Shown here in pieces: positions 16,055-25,581 of a stretch of DNA of 37,571 nucleotides. Source of the DNA: Salinibacterium sp. GTDB lineage: Bacteria; Actinomycetota; Actinomycetes; Actinomycetales; Microbacteriaceae. The position numbers and the translations under genes are program-made. The notes beneath the pieces are model-generated. The model ran no database searches, was not told where the DNA came from, and saw only the letters and a program-made list of their open reading frames with translations. Numbering within the stretch: the first letter of the stretch is position 1; every line of letters starts with the position of its first letter. The stretch lies in assembly GCA_025351795.1 (NCBI GenBank), contig JANXVG010000069.1, positions 1 through 37,571 of the forward strand. Direction: 5' to 3'.

Positions 16055-17725
16055 ATGGACCCTGCACAAAAGATTGTTATCGTCGGTGGCGTTGCCGGGG
16101 GGATGTCGGCCGCCACGAGGCTGCGGCGCCTCGACGAGACGGCCGACATAGTCGTTTTCGAGCGCGGACCATATGTGTCGTTCGCAAACTGTGGGCTCCC
16201 CTACTTTGTTGGTGGTTTGATCCCCGATCGCGCTTCGCTGATACTGCAGACACCAGAGTCTCTCGCCCACCGGTTTCGTCTCGATGTACGGCCCGGGCAC
16301 GAAGTAGTCTCGATCGATCGCGAACAGCGCGTGGTTACCGTGCGCGATCTGGGTGCTGGTACAGCTGCGGAGCATCCATACGATCGGCTTATTCTTGCCG
16401 GCGGCGCAACGATGAACCACTTTGCCCACGCGGGCGAGATTCCCACCTTCACGCTACGGTCAATCGACGACGTGGACCAGATCACACACACCCTTCTCAG
16501 CCGCGCCTCCCGCGTCAGCGCTGTCGTGATCGGGGGCGGGTTTATCGGAGTCGAAGCGGTGGAGAATCTCGTACGCCGGGGGGTTCACGTCGTCCTCGTG
16601 CAGCGCGGTGCGCACGTTCTTTCGCCACTGGATAGCGAGATGGCCGTGATCGTGCAGCAGCAGCTGGCGACCTCAGGAGTTGACGTGAGGACCGGGGTAA
16701 CCATCACCGGAACACGTAGCCGGGCCGTGCGGCTCAGCGACGGAACTAGCGTGCTGGCTGACCTGATTATCGATGCGAGCGGCGTGCATCCCGACAGTGA
16801 ACTTGCGCGCGCAGCCGGTCTGCTCATCGGCACATCCGGCGGGATATGGGTAGACGCCGAGCAACGCACCAGCGATCCGCTCATCTATGCGGTCGGGGAC
16901 GGCACTGAGAAAACGGATGCTGTCGATGGAAACGGAGTGCTCGTCACTATGGCGGGACTAGCCAATCGTCACGGGCGAGCGGCCGCCGACAGTATTGCCG
17001 GGGTTCCTACGCCCGCAGCCCCGGCCCTCGGCACTGCGATCGTCGCACTCTTCGACCTCACCGTCGCGATGACCGGCTGGAGTGAGAAGCGGCTCGTTGC
17101 TGCTGGACGTGACCACCGGATTATTCATACTCATCCGGCATCGCATGCCACGTACTACCCCGGATCGGAAACCATGCACATAAAGCTGCTGGTCGACCCA
17201 CAGACCGATGCAATCCTCGGGGCGCAGATCGTCGGAGGTGAGGGTGTCGACAAGCGCATCGACGTATTGTCGACCGCGATGTCGGCCGGGGTCACAGCGT
17301 CTGGGCTGAGCCGGCTCGAACTCGCGTATGCGCCTCAATACGGGTCCGCGAAAGACGCGATCAACCAACTCGGCTACGTTGCTGACAATCTCGCCACGGG
17401 TACCACGTCCAGCATCCAATGGCACGAACTCGAGACCGAACTCGAGCGTGGCGCCATTCTGGTCGATGTGCGGAGTCGCACCGAGTTCGCCACTGACAGC
17501 ATTCCGGGGGCGCTTAATATGCCGCTCGATGAGCTTCGGGATCGACTCGACGAGCTTCCTCACGCGCCGCTGATCGTGCATTGCCACGTTGGGCAACGTG
17601 GCCACACCGCCGCCCGCCTGCTTAGCCAGCGCGGCTTTCTCGTGCACAATCTCGACGGTGGGTACCTAACATGGGTTGCGGGCAGCTCCACCGTTAATTC
17701 CACGGCCCGGCAGAGCGCGGCATGA
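16055..17725 (+). CDS. FAD-dependent CoA-disulfide/persulfide reductase with C-terminal rhodanese
   Basis: A 556-residue flavoprotein of the CoA-disulfide reductase-rhodanese (CoADR-RHD) type, which uses NAD(P)H to reduce CoA disulfide, CoA persulfide or polysulfide. The FAD-binding GGVAGG turn is at residues 11-16. The single redox-active Cys is Cys46 in FANCGLPY, and the second nucleotide-binding loop is VVIGGGFIGVE. The rhodanese domain spans about residues 460-550, with an active-site loop HCHVGQRG whose Cys would carry sulfane sulfur. The ATG at 16055 gives the family's usual N-terminus; an in-frame ATG at 16037 lies inside the operator and is less likely. It is the first gene of an operon with the CstR-like regulator. 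Family and context together point to sulfide/persulfide detoxification. Confidence 0.93.
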   Translation: MDPAQKIVIVGGVAGGMSAATRLRRLDETADIVVFERGPYVSFANCGLPYFVGGLIPDRASLILQTPESLAHRFRLDVRPGHEVVSIDREQRVVTVRDLGAGTAAEHPYDRLILAGGATMNHFAHAGEIPTFTLRSIDDVDQITHTLLSRASRVSAVVIGGGFIGVEAVENLVRRGVHVVLVQRGAHVLSPLDSEMAVIVQQQLATSGVDVRTGVTITGTRSRAVRLSDGTSVLADLIIDASGVHPDSELARAAGLLIGTSGGIWVDAEQRTSDPLIYAVGDGTEKTDAVDGNGVLVTMAGLANRHGRAAADSIAGVPTPAAPALGTAIVALFDLTVAMTGWSEKRLVAAGRDHRIIHTHPASHATYYPGSETMHIKLLVDPQTDAILGAQIVGGEGVDKRIDVLSTAMSAGVTASGLSRLELAYAPQYGSAKDAINQLGYVADNLATGTTSSIQWHELETELERGAILVDVRSRTEFATDSIPGALNMPLDELRDRLDELPHAPLIVHCHVGQRGHTAARLLSQRGFLVHNLDGGYLTWVAGSSTVNSTARQSAA

Positions 17726-17738
17726 AGGACGGCAGTGA

Positions 17739-18047
<309 letters not shown>

Positions 18048-18112
18048 TGCATCATCGTCATGGTGTTCGCGCGGCTCGCACCGTGAAGCGCTCGACACTT
18101 CCCATCGTGCCC

Positions 18113-19366
18113 ATGTCAGGGATGCCGTCGGTCGAGCGGGCGGCCACCCAGCGTCGAATCATCCGGGTGCTGATCGCCGGGCAGATTTTCGGCGGGATCG
18201 GTATCGGTGCGACCCTGTCGCTCGGGGCTCTTCTCGCGGCTGAACTGAGCGGCTCGAGCGCCTGGTCCGGAATGGCCGCAACCATGAGTACTCTGGGGGC
18301 GGCCGTTGTTGCCGTTCCGCTTGCTCGGTTGGCTCAGGCGCGCGGCAGACGTAGATCCCTCGCCAGCGGATCGCTCGTCGCTGCTCTCGGTGCAGTGCTT
18401 GCGATTCTGTCGGTAGCCATCCACGCATTTCCGCTCCTGTTAGGGGCACTGATGCTTCTCGGTGCGGGCTCGGCAACGAACTTGCAGGCCCGCTTCGCGG
18501 CAACCGACCTGTCGGCACCCCACTCCCGTGCACGCGACCTCTCGATCGTGGTGTGGTCCACCACCATTGGCGCGGTTGTCGGGCCGAATCTGTTCGGCCC
18601 GGGAGAGATTGTCGGTGCCGCTCTCGGCCTGCCGCTACTGACGGGAGCTTTCGCGTTCTCCGTGTTAGCGCAACTGGGCGCAGCCGCGATCTACGCCTTC
18701 GTCCTTCGCCCAGATCCTCTCCTCACCGCGCTTGCCGCCCGAGGGCCGACCGCGCCATCGCACCACCGACTTCGTGCACTGTCCATTCTGCGTAGTAACC
18801 CCACAGCGCGTTTCGCCGTGGTCACCATTGCCTTCAGCCACGCGACCATGGTGGCGTTGATGTCAATGGCTCCCGTTCATCTTCGCGACAACGGTGCCGT
18901 GCTCACGATCGTGGGTTTCTCGATCAGCCTGCACGTGGCAGGAATGTACGCACTGTCGCCGGTTTTTGGACGCCTCGCAGACCGCATCGGACGAATGCCG
19001 GTCATCGTGATCGGCCAGGTCATGCTTTTCGCCTCCCTGCTGGTTTCGTCTCTGGGCGGCACAACCGAGGCGATGATGATCACCGCGCTCATCCTGCTCG
19101 GGCTTGGCTGGTCGGCGTCGGTTCTCGCTGCATCCGCGCTCGTGGCCGAAGCCGTCACTGGCGAGCAGCGGGCGCCGCTTCAGGGCTTCTCGGACCTCAC
19201 GATGAATGCGGCGGGCGCACTGGGCGGCGCGATCGCGGGACCGGTAATGATCAGCGCCGGCTATGCCGGACTCGGTTGGATCGCGATGATTCTGGTCACG
19301 GTCATCACTACCTGGTCTGTGGTGCGAATTGTCGGCGCTCGACACGCGATGCTGGGCGCCGCCTGA
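18113..19366 (+). CDS. MFS transporter
   Basis: A 12-helix major facilitator protein of about 417 residues. The cytoplasmic loop between helices 2 and 3 reads LAQARGRRRSLASG, and the matching loop in the second half reads GRLADRIGRMP, both MFS motif-A forms. No substrate can be read from sequence. It follows the CstR-like regulator by 65 bases on the same strand and is probably in the persulfide operon, where a sulfur-compound exporter would make sense (inference). The start is uncertain: ATG 18113 was chosen, GTG 18083 and ATG 18122 are alternatives, and none has a clear ribosome site. Confidence 0.85.
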   Translation: MSGMPSVERAATQRRIIRVLIAGQIFGGIGIGATLSLGALLAAELSGSSAWSGMAATMSTLGAAVVAVPLARLAQARGRRRSLASGSLVAALGAVLAILSVAIHAFPLLLGALMLLGAGSATNLQARFAATDLSAPHSRARDLSIVVWSTTIGAVVGPNLFGPGEIVGAALGLPLLTGAFAFSVLAQLGAAAIYAFVLRPDPLLTALAARGPTAPSHHRLRALSILRSNPTARFAVVTIAFSHATMVALMSMAPVHLRDNGAVLTIVGFSISLHVAGMYALSPVFGRLADRIGRMPVIVIGQVMLFASLLVSSLGGTTEAMMITALILLGLGWSASVLAASALVAEAVTGEQRAPLQGFSDLTMNAAGALGGAIAGPVMISAGYAGLGWIAMILVTVITTWSVVRIVGARHAMLGAA

Positions 19367-19409
19367 CCGCTGATCATTCACTGAGGAGATGAATTTCAAC
19401 TCCGAACCG

Positions 19410-19425
19410 ATACCCTAGGGGGTAT
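19410..19425. promoter_or_regulatory. CsoR/CstR-family operator 2 with overlapping -10
   Basis: ATACCC-TAGG-GGGTAT has the same six-base arms and four-base spacing as operator 1. A TATAGT -10 element (19423-19428) overlaps its right arm, so bound repressor would cover the promoter of the downstream genes (19482-21955). This marks the second half of the persulfide regulon as a separate transcription unit. Confidence 0.85.
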
Positions 19426-19481
19426 AGTTTATTCCATGGAAGTTCATTACTGAACTCTCGGTCGACAGGATGGAGCGCACA

Positions 19482-19652
19482 ATGTGTTCAGCGGTGACGT
19501 GCAGAAAATGCGGCAAGACCACGTGGGCGGGTTGCGGCCAACACATCGATCAGGTCATGCGTGGTGTGCCGGCAGCCGATCGCTGCCAAGGCCACGCGAA
19601 GGCTCAGGCGAGCGGTGGCGGGTTTCTTGCACGAATCTTCGGTCGACGGTAG
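19482..19652 (+). CDS. small Cys-rich protein (zinc-ribbon-like)
   Basis: A 56-residue soluble protein starting MCSAVTCRKCGKTTWAGCGQH, with Cys at positions 2, 7, 10, 18 and 35, enough for a CxxC-type metal or sulfur site. Similar small proteins with the KCGKTTWAGCGQH motif are widespread in actinobacteria and have no known function. The ATG at 19482 is preferred over 19470 because GGAG sits six bases before it and homologues start at this Met. It is the first gene behind CstR operator 2, so a role in thiol or sulfane-sulfur handling is possible. The C-terminal tail is Gly-rich and basic. Confidence 0.8.
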   Translation: MCSAVTCRKCGKTTWAGCGQHIDQVMRGVPAADRCQGHAKAQASGGGFLARIFGRR

Positions 19653-19753
19653 CTACCGGTCGGCCACAGCGGCGAACAGGTGAGCACAAGATGACGACGT
19701 CGCGAAACGCGACTACGGCATCAGATTCGCCACCCCTGAATCGAGGAGACGTG

Positions 19754-20110
19754 ATGAGGTTCTTGAGAAAACGTGGCCCCAGAGCGGCCTACGCGGTTAT
19801 CACAGCGGAAGAAGCGCTCGGCGAACTTCGCGCCGGCGCAATTCTGGTCGATGTGCGAACCGGTCTCGAGTGGAATGCCGGACACGCTCCCGGAGCGCTC
19901 CACCTACCGTTGGAATCGGTGGGCCGTCGCGCATCCGAACTGCCCTCAGACGCTCGAATTATTGCGGTCTGCCAGTCGGGTCACCGCTCGGCAATCGCCG
20001 CACAGAATCTAGCAAATCGTGGATTTTCGGTGTCGTCGATTAGCGGTGGGATGCCAGCCTGGAAAGCGGCTGGCGGCGGGGTGGAGCGACGAAACCCGCG
20101 AGCTCAATGA
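19754..20110 (+). CDS. single-domain rhodanese (sulfurtransferase)
   Basis: A 118-residue rhodanese domain that would carry sulfane sulfur on a Cys persulfide and pass it to an acceptor. The active-site loop is CQSGHR with Cys73; LVDVRTGLEW and GHAPGALHLPL are the usual strand signatures, and GGMPAWKAAG ends the fold. The start at 19754 has AGGAG five bases upstream; an in-frame ATG at 19691 would add 21 poorly conserved residues. It lies in the operon behind CstR operator 2, matching the rhodanese tail of the reductase behind operator 1. No signal peptide is visible, so it acts in the cytoplasm. Confidence 0.88.
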   Translation: MRFLRKRGPRAAYAVITAEEALGELRAGAILVDVRTGLEWNAGHAPGALHLPLESVGRRASELPSDARIIAVCQSGHRSAIAAQNLANRGFSVSSISGGMPAWKAAGGGVERRNPRAQ

Positions 20111-20240
20111 CAGTGAAACAATTGCCCAGCATCACAACCGTGGGACTAAAGGCCCTTACTCCCAGAACCGACCCCGCCAATACTCACTGAGTGAGCGTGC
20201 ACGTGAACGGGGCCTGCCGCTACTGCCAAGGAGGTTTTTC

Positions 20241-20501
20241 ATGATGTGGGGTAACGACGGTCAGGGAAGCTGGAGTTGGAGTTGGGTGTTCGGCACGCTC
20301 GCGGTTGTGGGAGTCATCGTTCTCGTGGTGCTGGCCGTGCGGGTGACGTCATCGTCGCGTACTCGATCGAATGCTGGTGCTCCGCCGGTCGTTGAGGTGC
20401 GCCCATCGCCGAAGCAGATTCTCGATGAGAGATACGCGCAGGGCGAACTTACCACCGAGGAATACCGTGAACGGCTGACCGCGCTAGGACATCACCCGTG
20501 A
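20241..20501 (+). CDS. SHOCT-domain small membrane protein
   Basis: An 86-residue protein with one transmembrane helix (about residues 13-33) and a C-terminal SHOCT motif (ILDERYAQGELTTEEYRERL), a short helical module often found at the ends of membrane-associated bacterial proteins. The start is fixed by AAGGAGG five bases before ATG 20241; the frame is open further upstream but without such a site. The stop overlaps the multicopper oxidase start by four bases (GTGA), so the two are coupled. The role is unknown; in several bacteria SHOCT proteins sit beside copper or metal-stress genes. Confidence 0.85.
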   Translation: MMWGNDGQGSWSWSWVFGTLAVVGVIVLVVLAVRVTSSSRTRSNAGAPPVVEVRPSPKQILDERYAQGELTTEEYRERLTALGHHP

Positions 20502-21955
20502 CCGAACCAATGAGCCGACGGACCGCTCTGACATTGGGAGGAATTGGCGCCGCGCTCGTCGTCACAGGCGTGTCTGGTGTCTTGTGGAATGTGACCGCGA
20601 ATACCCAGCCAGCCATCCCGACCGGAAACGGGAAGTCCCTGCTACAACCCACCGTGCTTCGAAGCGCAAACCGCCGGCTAGACGTTGCGCTGGTGGCCGC
20701 TCGGTCGACAGTCTCGATAGGCGGCATATCGGTCGCGGCCCTTACCTACAACGGTGCGCTGCCCGGCCCCACCCTCGTCATCACACCGGGCGACACCGTG
20801 ACAGTCTCGTTGCGCAATCAGCTCGGCGACCCCACGAACCTGCACACTCATGGACTTCACGTATCGCCCGAGGGATCGAGCGACAACGTGTTCAGACGCG
20901 TTGACTCGGAAACCACCGCCGAGTACCGATATGAGATCCCCGAAAACCACCCGCCGGGTGTCTTCTGGTACCACCCCCACCATCACGGGATGGCGGCCGA
21001 CCAAGTCTTTGGCGGCCTGTATGGCGCGATCATTGTGGAAGACGCGATTCCTATTTCGTCGACACAAGAGCGAGTGCTCATCGTGTCTGACATGACCTTC
21101 GATTCGGCCGGCCACATCGCCGCGGCGTCACAAATGGACCGGATGAGCGGACGAGAAGGATCAACCGTGCTTCTCAACGGACAGGTCAATTCGACCATGA
21201 CGGCGCATCCTGGTGACCGCGAACGCTGGCGCATCGTGAACGCCTGCACGTCACGGTATCTCAACCTTCGGCTGGATGGACAAACTCTTCAGCTTCTCGG
21301 CAACGATTCGGGGCGCTTCGAGAAACCACGAGACGTCAATGAACTCACCCTGACACCGGGAAGCCGCGCTGATGTGCTCGTCACCATGGCTGCTGGCACG
21401 TCAATATTGCGGGTGATCGCGGTCAATCGCGGATCCGCTGGCGGAATGATGGGCGGAGGTGCACCGACCGAAAGTTCCGCGATTCTTGCAACGCTGCAGG
21501 TGAGTGGCGGCGCGGTAACGTCATTGGCGACCGTTCCGACATCCGCGCCTCGCGACCTCAGGAACGCACAACTCAGTGGCAGTCGAACTCTCACTCTCGC
21601 GATGGGCGGGGCGGGGATGGGTGGCGGCATGATGGGATTCACCATCGATGGCAAACGGTTTGACCCCACTCGCGTAGACCAGGCCGTAATTGCTGGCGCA
21701 GTCGAGGAATGGACCATCGTCAACACCAGCCCCATGGATCACCCCTTCCACTTGCACGTCTGGCCGATGCAACTGATCGAGATCGGTGGAGAACGTATCG
21801 ATTCGCCGATCTGGCAGGACGTCGTAAACGTGCCGGCCCACAGTAGTTCTCGGGTTCGAATCGCCTTCGATGACTTCACGGGTAGGTCGGTATTTCACTG
21901 CCACATTCTGGACCACGAAGACAACGGCATGATGGGCGTCATTGTGGTCGTCTAA
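20498..21955 (+). CDS. multicopper oxidase (CueO/laccase-like), Tat-exported
   Basis: A 485-residue multicopper oxidase. All four copper-binding motifs are present: HTHG (116-119), WYHPHHHG (157-164), HPFHLHVWP near residue 415, and HCHILDHEDNGMM near residue 465. The last contains the type-1 copper ligands with Met in the axial position. The N-terminus has SRRTALTLGG followed by a hydrophobic stretch, a Tat signal as expected for an enzyme folded with copper before export. Met- and Gly-rich segments (GGMMGGG, GMGGGMMG) resemble the Cu(I)-binding insert of CueO. The GTG start overlaps the SHOCT gene. It is the last gene of the CstR operator-2 unit. Cuprous or phenolic oxidase activity is the family expectation. 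Confidence 0.93.
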   Translation: MTEPMSRRTALTLGGIGAALVVTGVSGVLWNVTANTQPAIPTGNGKSLLQPTVLRSANRRLDVALVAARSTVSIGGISVAALTYNGALPGPTLVITPGDTVTVSLRNQLGDPTNLHTHGLHVSPEGSSDNVFRRVDSETTAEYRYEIPENHPPGVFWYHPHHHGMAADQVFGGLYGAIIVEDAIPISSTQERVLIVSDMTFDSAGHIAAASQMDRMSGREGSTVLLNGQVNSTMTAHPGDRERWRIVNACTSRYLNLRLDGQTLQLLGNDSGRFEKPRDVNELTLTPGSRADVLVTMAAGTSILRVIAVNRGSAGGMMGGGAPTESSAILATLQVSGGAVTSLATVPTSAPRDLRNAQLSGSRTLTLAMGGAGMGGGMMGFTIDGKRFDPTRVDQAVIAGAVEEWTIVNTSPMDHPFHLHVWPMQLIEIGGERIDSPIWQDVVNVPAHSSSRVRIAFDDFTGRSVFHCHILDHEDNGMMGVIVVV

Positions 21956-21965
21956 GCCCACCTGC

Positions 21966-21979
21966 CCGGCATGGGCCGG
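21966..21979. terminator. weak GC hairpin after the multicopper oxidase
   Basis: CCGGC-ATGG-GCCGG forms a short five-pair stem 11 bases past the stop. No T-run follows, so termination is possible but not supported. Nothing else was recognised in the 241-base gap before the MarR gene. Confidence 0.25.
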
Positions 21980-22196
21980 CTGGGGCCTGATCACCTGTGC
22001 CATCCGCCACCGATCACTGCCGGAGCCTCGTCTGCGGATGCTCACGAGCAGTTCCGAGAATAAATCTCACGGTGTGCGCCGCGTGCTGGTGGTACGGCAC
22101 TTCGGTCGAATCGGCGACCACCGAGACTCGCAAAAGATCATCGGATCTACCGCGAATTCATAGGATAACCTTGCAATTCCGTCGAAAGGATGTCCC

Positions 22197-22736
22197 TTGG
22201 CAGCAGCAGGCCCACTACCGATCGACCCGATCGCCGAAGCTCGCCGCCAATGGATGGACCATGGGTGGCAGGATTCCGCTGATGGTATGGCCGCCGTCAC
22301 CTCGGTCATGCGAGCCCAGCAGCTCATGCTCGCTCGCGTCGAAGCCACACTGAAGTCGTTCGACCTGTCGTTTGCCCGCTTCGAAATGCTCACCTTGCTC
22401 CGCTTCACCCGTGATGGCGTCATTCCGATGGCAAGCGCCAGCGCCCGCCTGCAGGTGCATCCCACGAGCGTCACGAACACCGTCGACCGGCTCGAACGTG
22501 ACGGTCTTGTACGGCGCCAGCCCCACCCCACCGATGGCCGCGCGACCATCATCGTGCTTACCGACACCGGCCGCGATCTGGCCGCTCGCGCGACGCTGGC
22601 GCTCAACACCGACGTTTTCTCCACACCCCGCATCGCACACGACGACCTCATGACACTGGTACGGATCCTCGCTAACTTCCGTCAGGATGCGGGCGATTTT
22701 TCTCCCCCGCAGCCGCTCCCCGAGCCACTGTCGTAG
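22197..22736 (+). CDS. MarR-family transcriptional regulator
   Basis: A 179-residue winged-helix regulator. The recognition helix and wing are visible: LQVHPTSVTNTVDRLERDGLVRRQPHPTDGRATIIVLTDTGR at about residues 83-125, the classical MarR signature. The TTG start at 22197 gives the usual N-terminus; a weak AAAGGA lies upstream. It converges with the valine-catabolic operon (22794-27952) and is its likely regulator by position, although no operator could be identified. A CoA-thioester or branched-chain acid ligand would fit, but this is inference. Confidence 0.9.
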   Translation: MAAAGPLPIDPIAEARRQWMDHGWQDSADGMAAVTSVMRAQQLMLARVEATLKSFDLSFARFEMLTLLRFTRDGVIPMASASARLQVHPTSVTNTVDRLERDGLVRRQPHPTDGRATIIVLTDTGRDLAARATLALNTDVFSTPRIAHDDLMTLVRILANFRQDAGDFSPPQPLPEPLS

Positions 22737-22743
22737 CGGTGCT

Positions 22744-22758
22744 CCCCACGACATGGGG
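22744..22758. terminator. short hairpin between convergent MarR and enoyl-CoA hydratase genes
   Basis: CCCCA-cgaca-TGGGG forms a five-pair GC stem in the 57-base gap between two converging genes. It could act as a weak terminator for both, but no T-run is present. Confidence 0.3.
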
Positions 22759-22793
22759 TCCCCAGACCGAGGGATATCAGGTGTGTTGCGCAC

Positions 22794-23570
22794 TCAGCCG
22801 TGCACGAACACGGCAGGTCGCTTCTCGGTAAACGCGGCCATGCCCTCTTTCTGATCGTCGAGTGCGAAAAGCGCATAGAAAGTGCGGCGTTCGAAACGGA
22901 TGCCCTCCGCCAGCGTCGACTCGAGGGCAACGCTGACGGCCTCTTTAGCCGCATACGCCACGGGCAGCGATTTAGCCGCAATCAGGGTCGCGGTCGCGAG
23001 GGCCTCATCGAGCAGCTCGGCCGCGGGAAGCACCCGGGCCACGAGACCCGCACGCTCAGCTTCGTCGGCGCCCATCATGCGGCCCGTGAGGACGAGGTCC
23101 ATCGCCTTCGACTTGCCTACTGCGCGAGTGAGTCGCTGCGTGCCCCCCATACCGGGAATGACGCCCAGATTAATCTCAGGTTGCCCGAACTTCGCGGTGT
23201 CGGCAGCCAGGATGATGTCGCACATCATCGCGAGTTCGCAACCGCCGCCGAGAGCGTAGCCAGCCACCGCGGCGATCGTGGGGGTGCGGATCGCCGCAAA
23301 CGTGTCCCATGCTGCGAACAGCCCCTCGAGGTAGATGTCCTGAAAGGACTTCGTCGCCAGCTCCGTGATATCAGCGCCCGCCGCGAAGGCGCGCTCAGAG
23401 CCGGTGACGACGATCGCGCCGATGCCCCGGTCGGCGTCGAGCTCAATCGCCGCTGCCACAAACTCGTTCATCAGGGTCGCGTTCAGCGCGTTCAGCGCCG
23501 CCGGCCGATCGAGAGTGATCATTCCGACACGGCCGTGCCGTTCCACCCGGATGCTGGTGTAGTCGGTCAT
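22794..23570 (-). CDS. enoyl-CoA hydratase (valine pathway)
   Basis: A 258-residue crotonase that would hydrate methacrylyl-CoA to 3-hydroxyisobutyryl-CoA. The oxyanion-hole stretch FAAGADI and both catalytic acids are present: Glu in [11 protein letters not shown] and Glu in [19 protein letters not shown]. The C-terminal [10 protein letters not shown] is the usual end of the fold. ATG 23570 overlaps the mmsB stop by four bases. The frame is open further upstream to 23837 but only through mmsB. It is the last gene of the five-gene operon. The family is secure; the substrate is assigned from the operon. Confidence 0.93.
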   Translation of the reverse strand: MTDYTSIRVERHGRVGMITLDRPAALNALNATLMNEFVAAAIELDADRGIGAIVVTGSERAFAAGADITELATKSFQDIYLEGLFAAWDTFAAIRTPTIAAVAGYALGGGCELAMMCDIILAADTAKFGQPEINLGVIPGMGGTQRLTRAVGKSKAMDLVLTGRMMGADEAERAGLVARVLPAAELLDEALATATLIAAKSLPVAYAAKEAVSVALESTLAEGIRFERRTFYALFALDDQKEGMAAFTEKRPAVFVHG

Positions 23571-24472
23571 GCCGCGTCCTCCGCGTTCTGCGCACGGATC
23601 ACATTGATGATCGCCGAGAAGTCCTGCATGGCACCGTCGCCGGCGGCGAAGTTTCGGTAGATCTCGCTGGCTAGAGCGCCCACCTTCGCATCCGTGCCAG
23701 TGAGTGCGAATGCAGCCTCGGCGAGACCGAGGTCCTTCGCCATCAGCGCACCGGAGAATCCTGGCCGGTAGTCGTTGTTGGCCGGGCTTGTGAGAACCGG
23801 GCCGGGCACCGGGCAGTTCGTGGTGAGCGCCCAGCACTGGCCGGACGCGTTGGACGCGACTTGGTAGAGCGCTTCGTGGCTGAGTCCGAGCCGCTCACCG
23901 AGCACGAATGCCTCACTCACAGCGATCATCGAGATACCGAGAATGAGATTGTTGCAGACTTTCGCGGCCTGGCCGAGGCCACTTCCGCCGCAGTGCACGA
24001 TGCGCTTGCCCATGGCCTGAAGAATCGGTAACGCAACCGCGAAGTCCTCGTCGTTGCCGCCGACCATGAACGCCAGAGTCGCCGCTTCCGCACCGACCAC
24101 ACCGCCGGACACCGGGGCATCCATGCCGCGATGCCCCGCGACGACTGCAAGATCGTGCGCCGTACGAGCGTCGTCGACCGCGATGGTAGACGAGTCGATG
24201 AACAGCGTTCCCGGCCGCCGGGCCGCGGCCAGCAGTCCGCCCGCATACAGCCCGATCACGTGCTCACCACCCGGCAACATAGTGATCACGACGTCGGCAT
24301 CGCGCACCGCATCTTCAGCCGATGCGGCGATGGAGAGCCCGGCTGTTCGACCCGCCTCAATCGCCACCGGCACCAGATCGAACCCGGTCACCCGATACCC
24401 CGCGCGCACTAGGTTGGCCGCCATCGGCCCGCCCATGTGTCCGAGACCAATGAACGCGATGGTTGTGCTCAT
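23567..24472 (-). CDS. mmsB: 3-hydroxyisobutyrate dehydrogenase
   Basis: A 301-residue NAD-dependent beta-hydroxyacid dehydrogenase that oxidises 3-hydroxyisobutyrate to methylmalonate semialdehyde. The N-terminal [21 protein letters not shown] is the dinucleotide-binding turn, PVSGG is the substrate-binding motif, and the catalytic Lys is in [11 protein letters not shown]. The start at 24472 was chosen because an AGGA site precedes it and the fold begins at once; an in-frame ATG at 24490 overlaps the upstream stop. It lies between the hydrolase and enoyl-CoA hydratase genes, where valine breakdown expects it. Confidence 0.93.
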   Translation of the reverse strand: MSTTIAFIGLGHMGGPMAANLVRAGYRVTGFDLVPVAIEAGRTAGLSIAASAEDAVRDADVVITMLPGGEHVIGLYAGGLLAAARRPGTLFIDSSTIAVDDARTAHDLAVVAGHRGMDAPVSGGVVGAEAATLAFMVGGNDEDFAVALPILQAMGKRIVHCGGSGLGQAAKVCNNLILGISMIAVSEAFVLGERLGLSHEALYQVASNASGQCWALTTNCPVPGPVLTSPANNDYRPGFSGALMAKDLGLAEAAFALTGTDAKVGALASEIYRNFAAGDGAMQDFSAIINVIRAQNAEDAA

Positions 24473-24486
24473 CTGTTCCTCATTTC

Positions 24487-25581
24487 TCATATTTCGGGGT
24501 TCGTGACTACCACGGCGTCAGCGACCCGTGTAAAAAACGTCAGGTCATCATCGAGGGCCGCAAAATATGCGGCCACCGAGTCGGCGCTCACCTCTTCGAG
24601 CGTTGCTGGTTGCCACTGCGGATGGCGATCCTTGTCGATCACCCGGGCTCGAACCCCCTCAACGAAGTCGTGCGAGCCGTGCAGGCGCGTGCCGAGCCGA
24701 TACTCCTGCACCAGCGCCTCCTCGAGCTGATCGAAGGATGCCGCCCGCCGCAGGGCCTCCAGCGTGACCACGAGAGCGGTCGGCGAGTTCGCCACCATCA
24801 GATCGGCTGCGTCGCCCTGCTCCTCGCCAGGCTTCGCCCGCAGCCGGGCCATGATCCCGGCGACACTATCGCCCGCGAACGCGTCATCAATCCACGCGCG
24901 CTTCGAGGCAAGTCGTGCCTCCGGGGGCTCAGCGGCGACGGCGGCGATTGCCGCGTCGACATGCTCCGACTCGAGCCGTCGCTCCAGTTCGTCCAGCCGG
25001 TCGACGCGCACGAACGTGTCAGCGAGTCCGAGCAGAATCGCGTCACCGGGGCCCACCGAACCTGCCGTGAGCGCAAGGTAGGTGCCAAGCTCGCCTGGTG
25101 CGTGCGAGAGCAACCAGGTCCCTCCCACATCCGGTACGAAGCCAATGCCCGTCTCGGGCATCCCGAGCTTCGAACTGTCTGTCACGACGCGGTGCGACGC
25201 GTGCGCAGACAATCCAATCCCACCCCCGAGCACGATGCCACGCATGATCGCGACGAATGGCTTCGCGAAGTTCGCAATGCGGGCATTCAGTCGATACTCG
25301 TCACGCAGGAAGCGAGCGGATGCGCGGCCATCCCCCGCGGTCGCGTCTCGATACAGTTCCACGACGTCGCCACCCGCGCAGAGCCCGCGTTCGCCGTTGC
25401 CACGCAGCATCACCGCCGCCACAGAATCGTCGCGCTCCCACTCGTCGAGCGCCGCATCGATCAGCGTGACCATCTCATGCGTGAGGGCGTTGATCGCCGC
25501 AGGCCGGTTGAGCGTGAGCACACCGAGGTGGCCACGACGTTCGTCAATCACCGAAGGAGCGTGAGCGTGCTCGGCGCTCAT
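24487..25581 (-). CDS. 3-hydroxyisobutyryl-CoA hydrolase
   Basis: A 364-residue crotonase-fold hydrolase. The longer chain than a hydratase, the GLCAGGDVVELY motif, and GGGIGLSAHASHRVVTDSSKLGMPETGIGFVPDVGGT are typical of 3-hydroxyisobutyryl-CoA hydrolase, with Glu in MPETGIGFVPDVGG as the catalytic acid. It releases free 3-hydroxyisobutyrate for MmsB. The start at 25581 overlaps the acyl-CoA dehydrogenase stop by four bases (ATGA). The C-terminal DKDRHPQWQP is also typical of the family. It could be mistaken for an ordinary enoyl-CoA hydratase, but length and motifs favour the hydrolase. Confidence 0.92.
   Translation of the reverse strand: MSAEHAHAPSVIDERRGHLGVLTLNRPAAINALTHEMVTLIDAALDEWERDDSVAAVMLRGNGERGLCAGGDVVELYRDATAGDGRASARFLRDEYRLNARIANFAKPFVAIMRGIVLGGGIGLSAHASHRVVTDSSKLGMPETGIGFVPDVGGTWLLSHAPGELGTYLALTAGSVGPGDAILLGLADTFVRVDRLDELERRLESEHVDAAIAAVAAEPPEARLASKRAWIDDAFAGDSVAGIMARLRAKPGEEQGDAADLMVANSPTALVVTLEALRRAASFDQLEEALVQEYRLGTRLHGSHDFVEGVRARVIDKDRHPQWQPATLEEVSADSVAAYFAALDDDLTFFTRVADAVVVTNPEI

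Noticed and set aside
22800-23660. Plus-strand open frame of 286 codons opposite the enoyl-CoA hydratase
   Set aside because: Shadow of a clear crotonase gene; Arg-rich product without domains.
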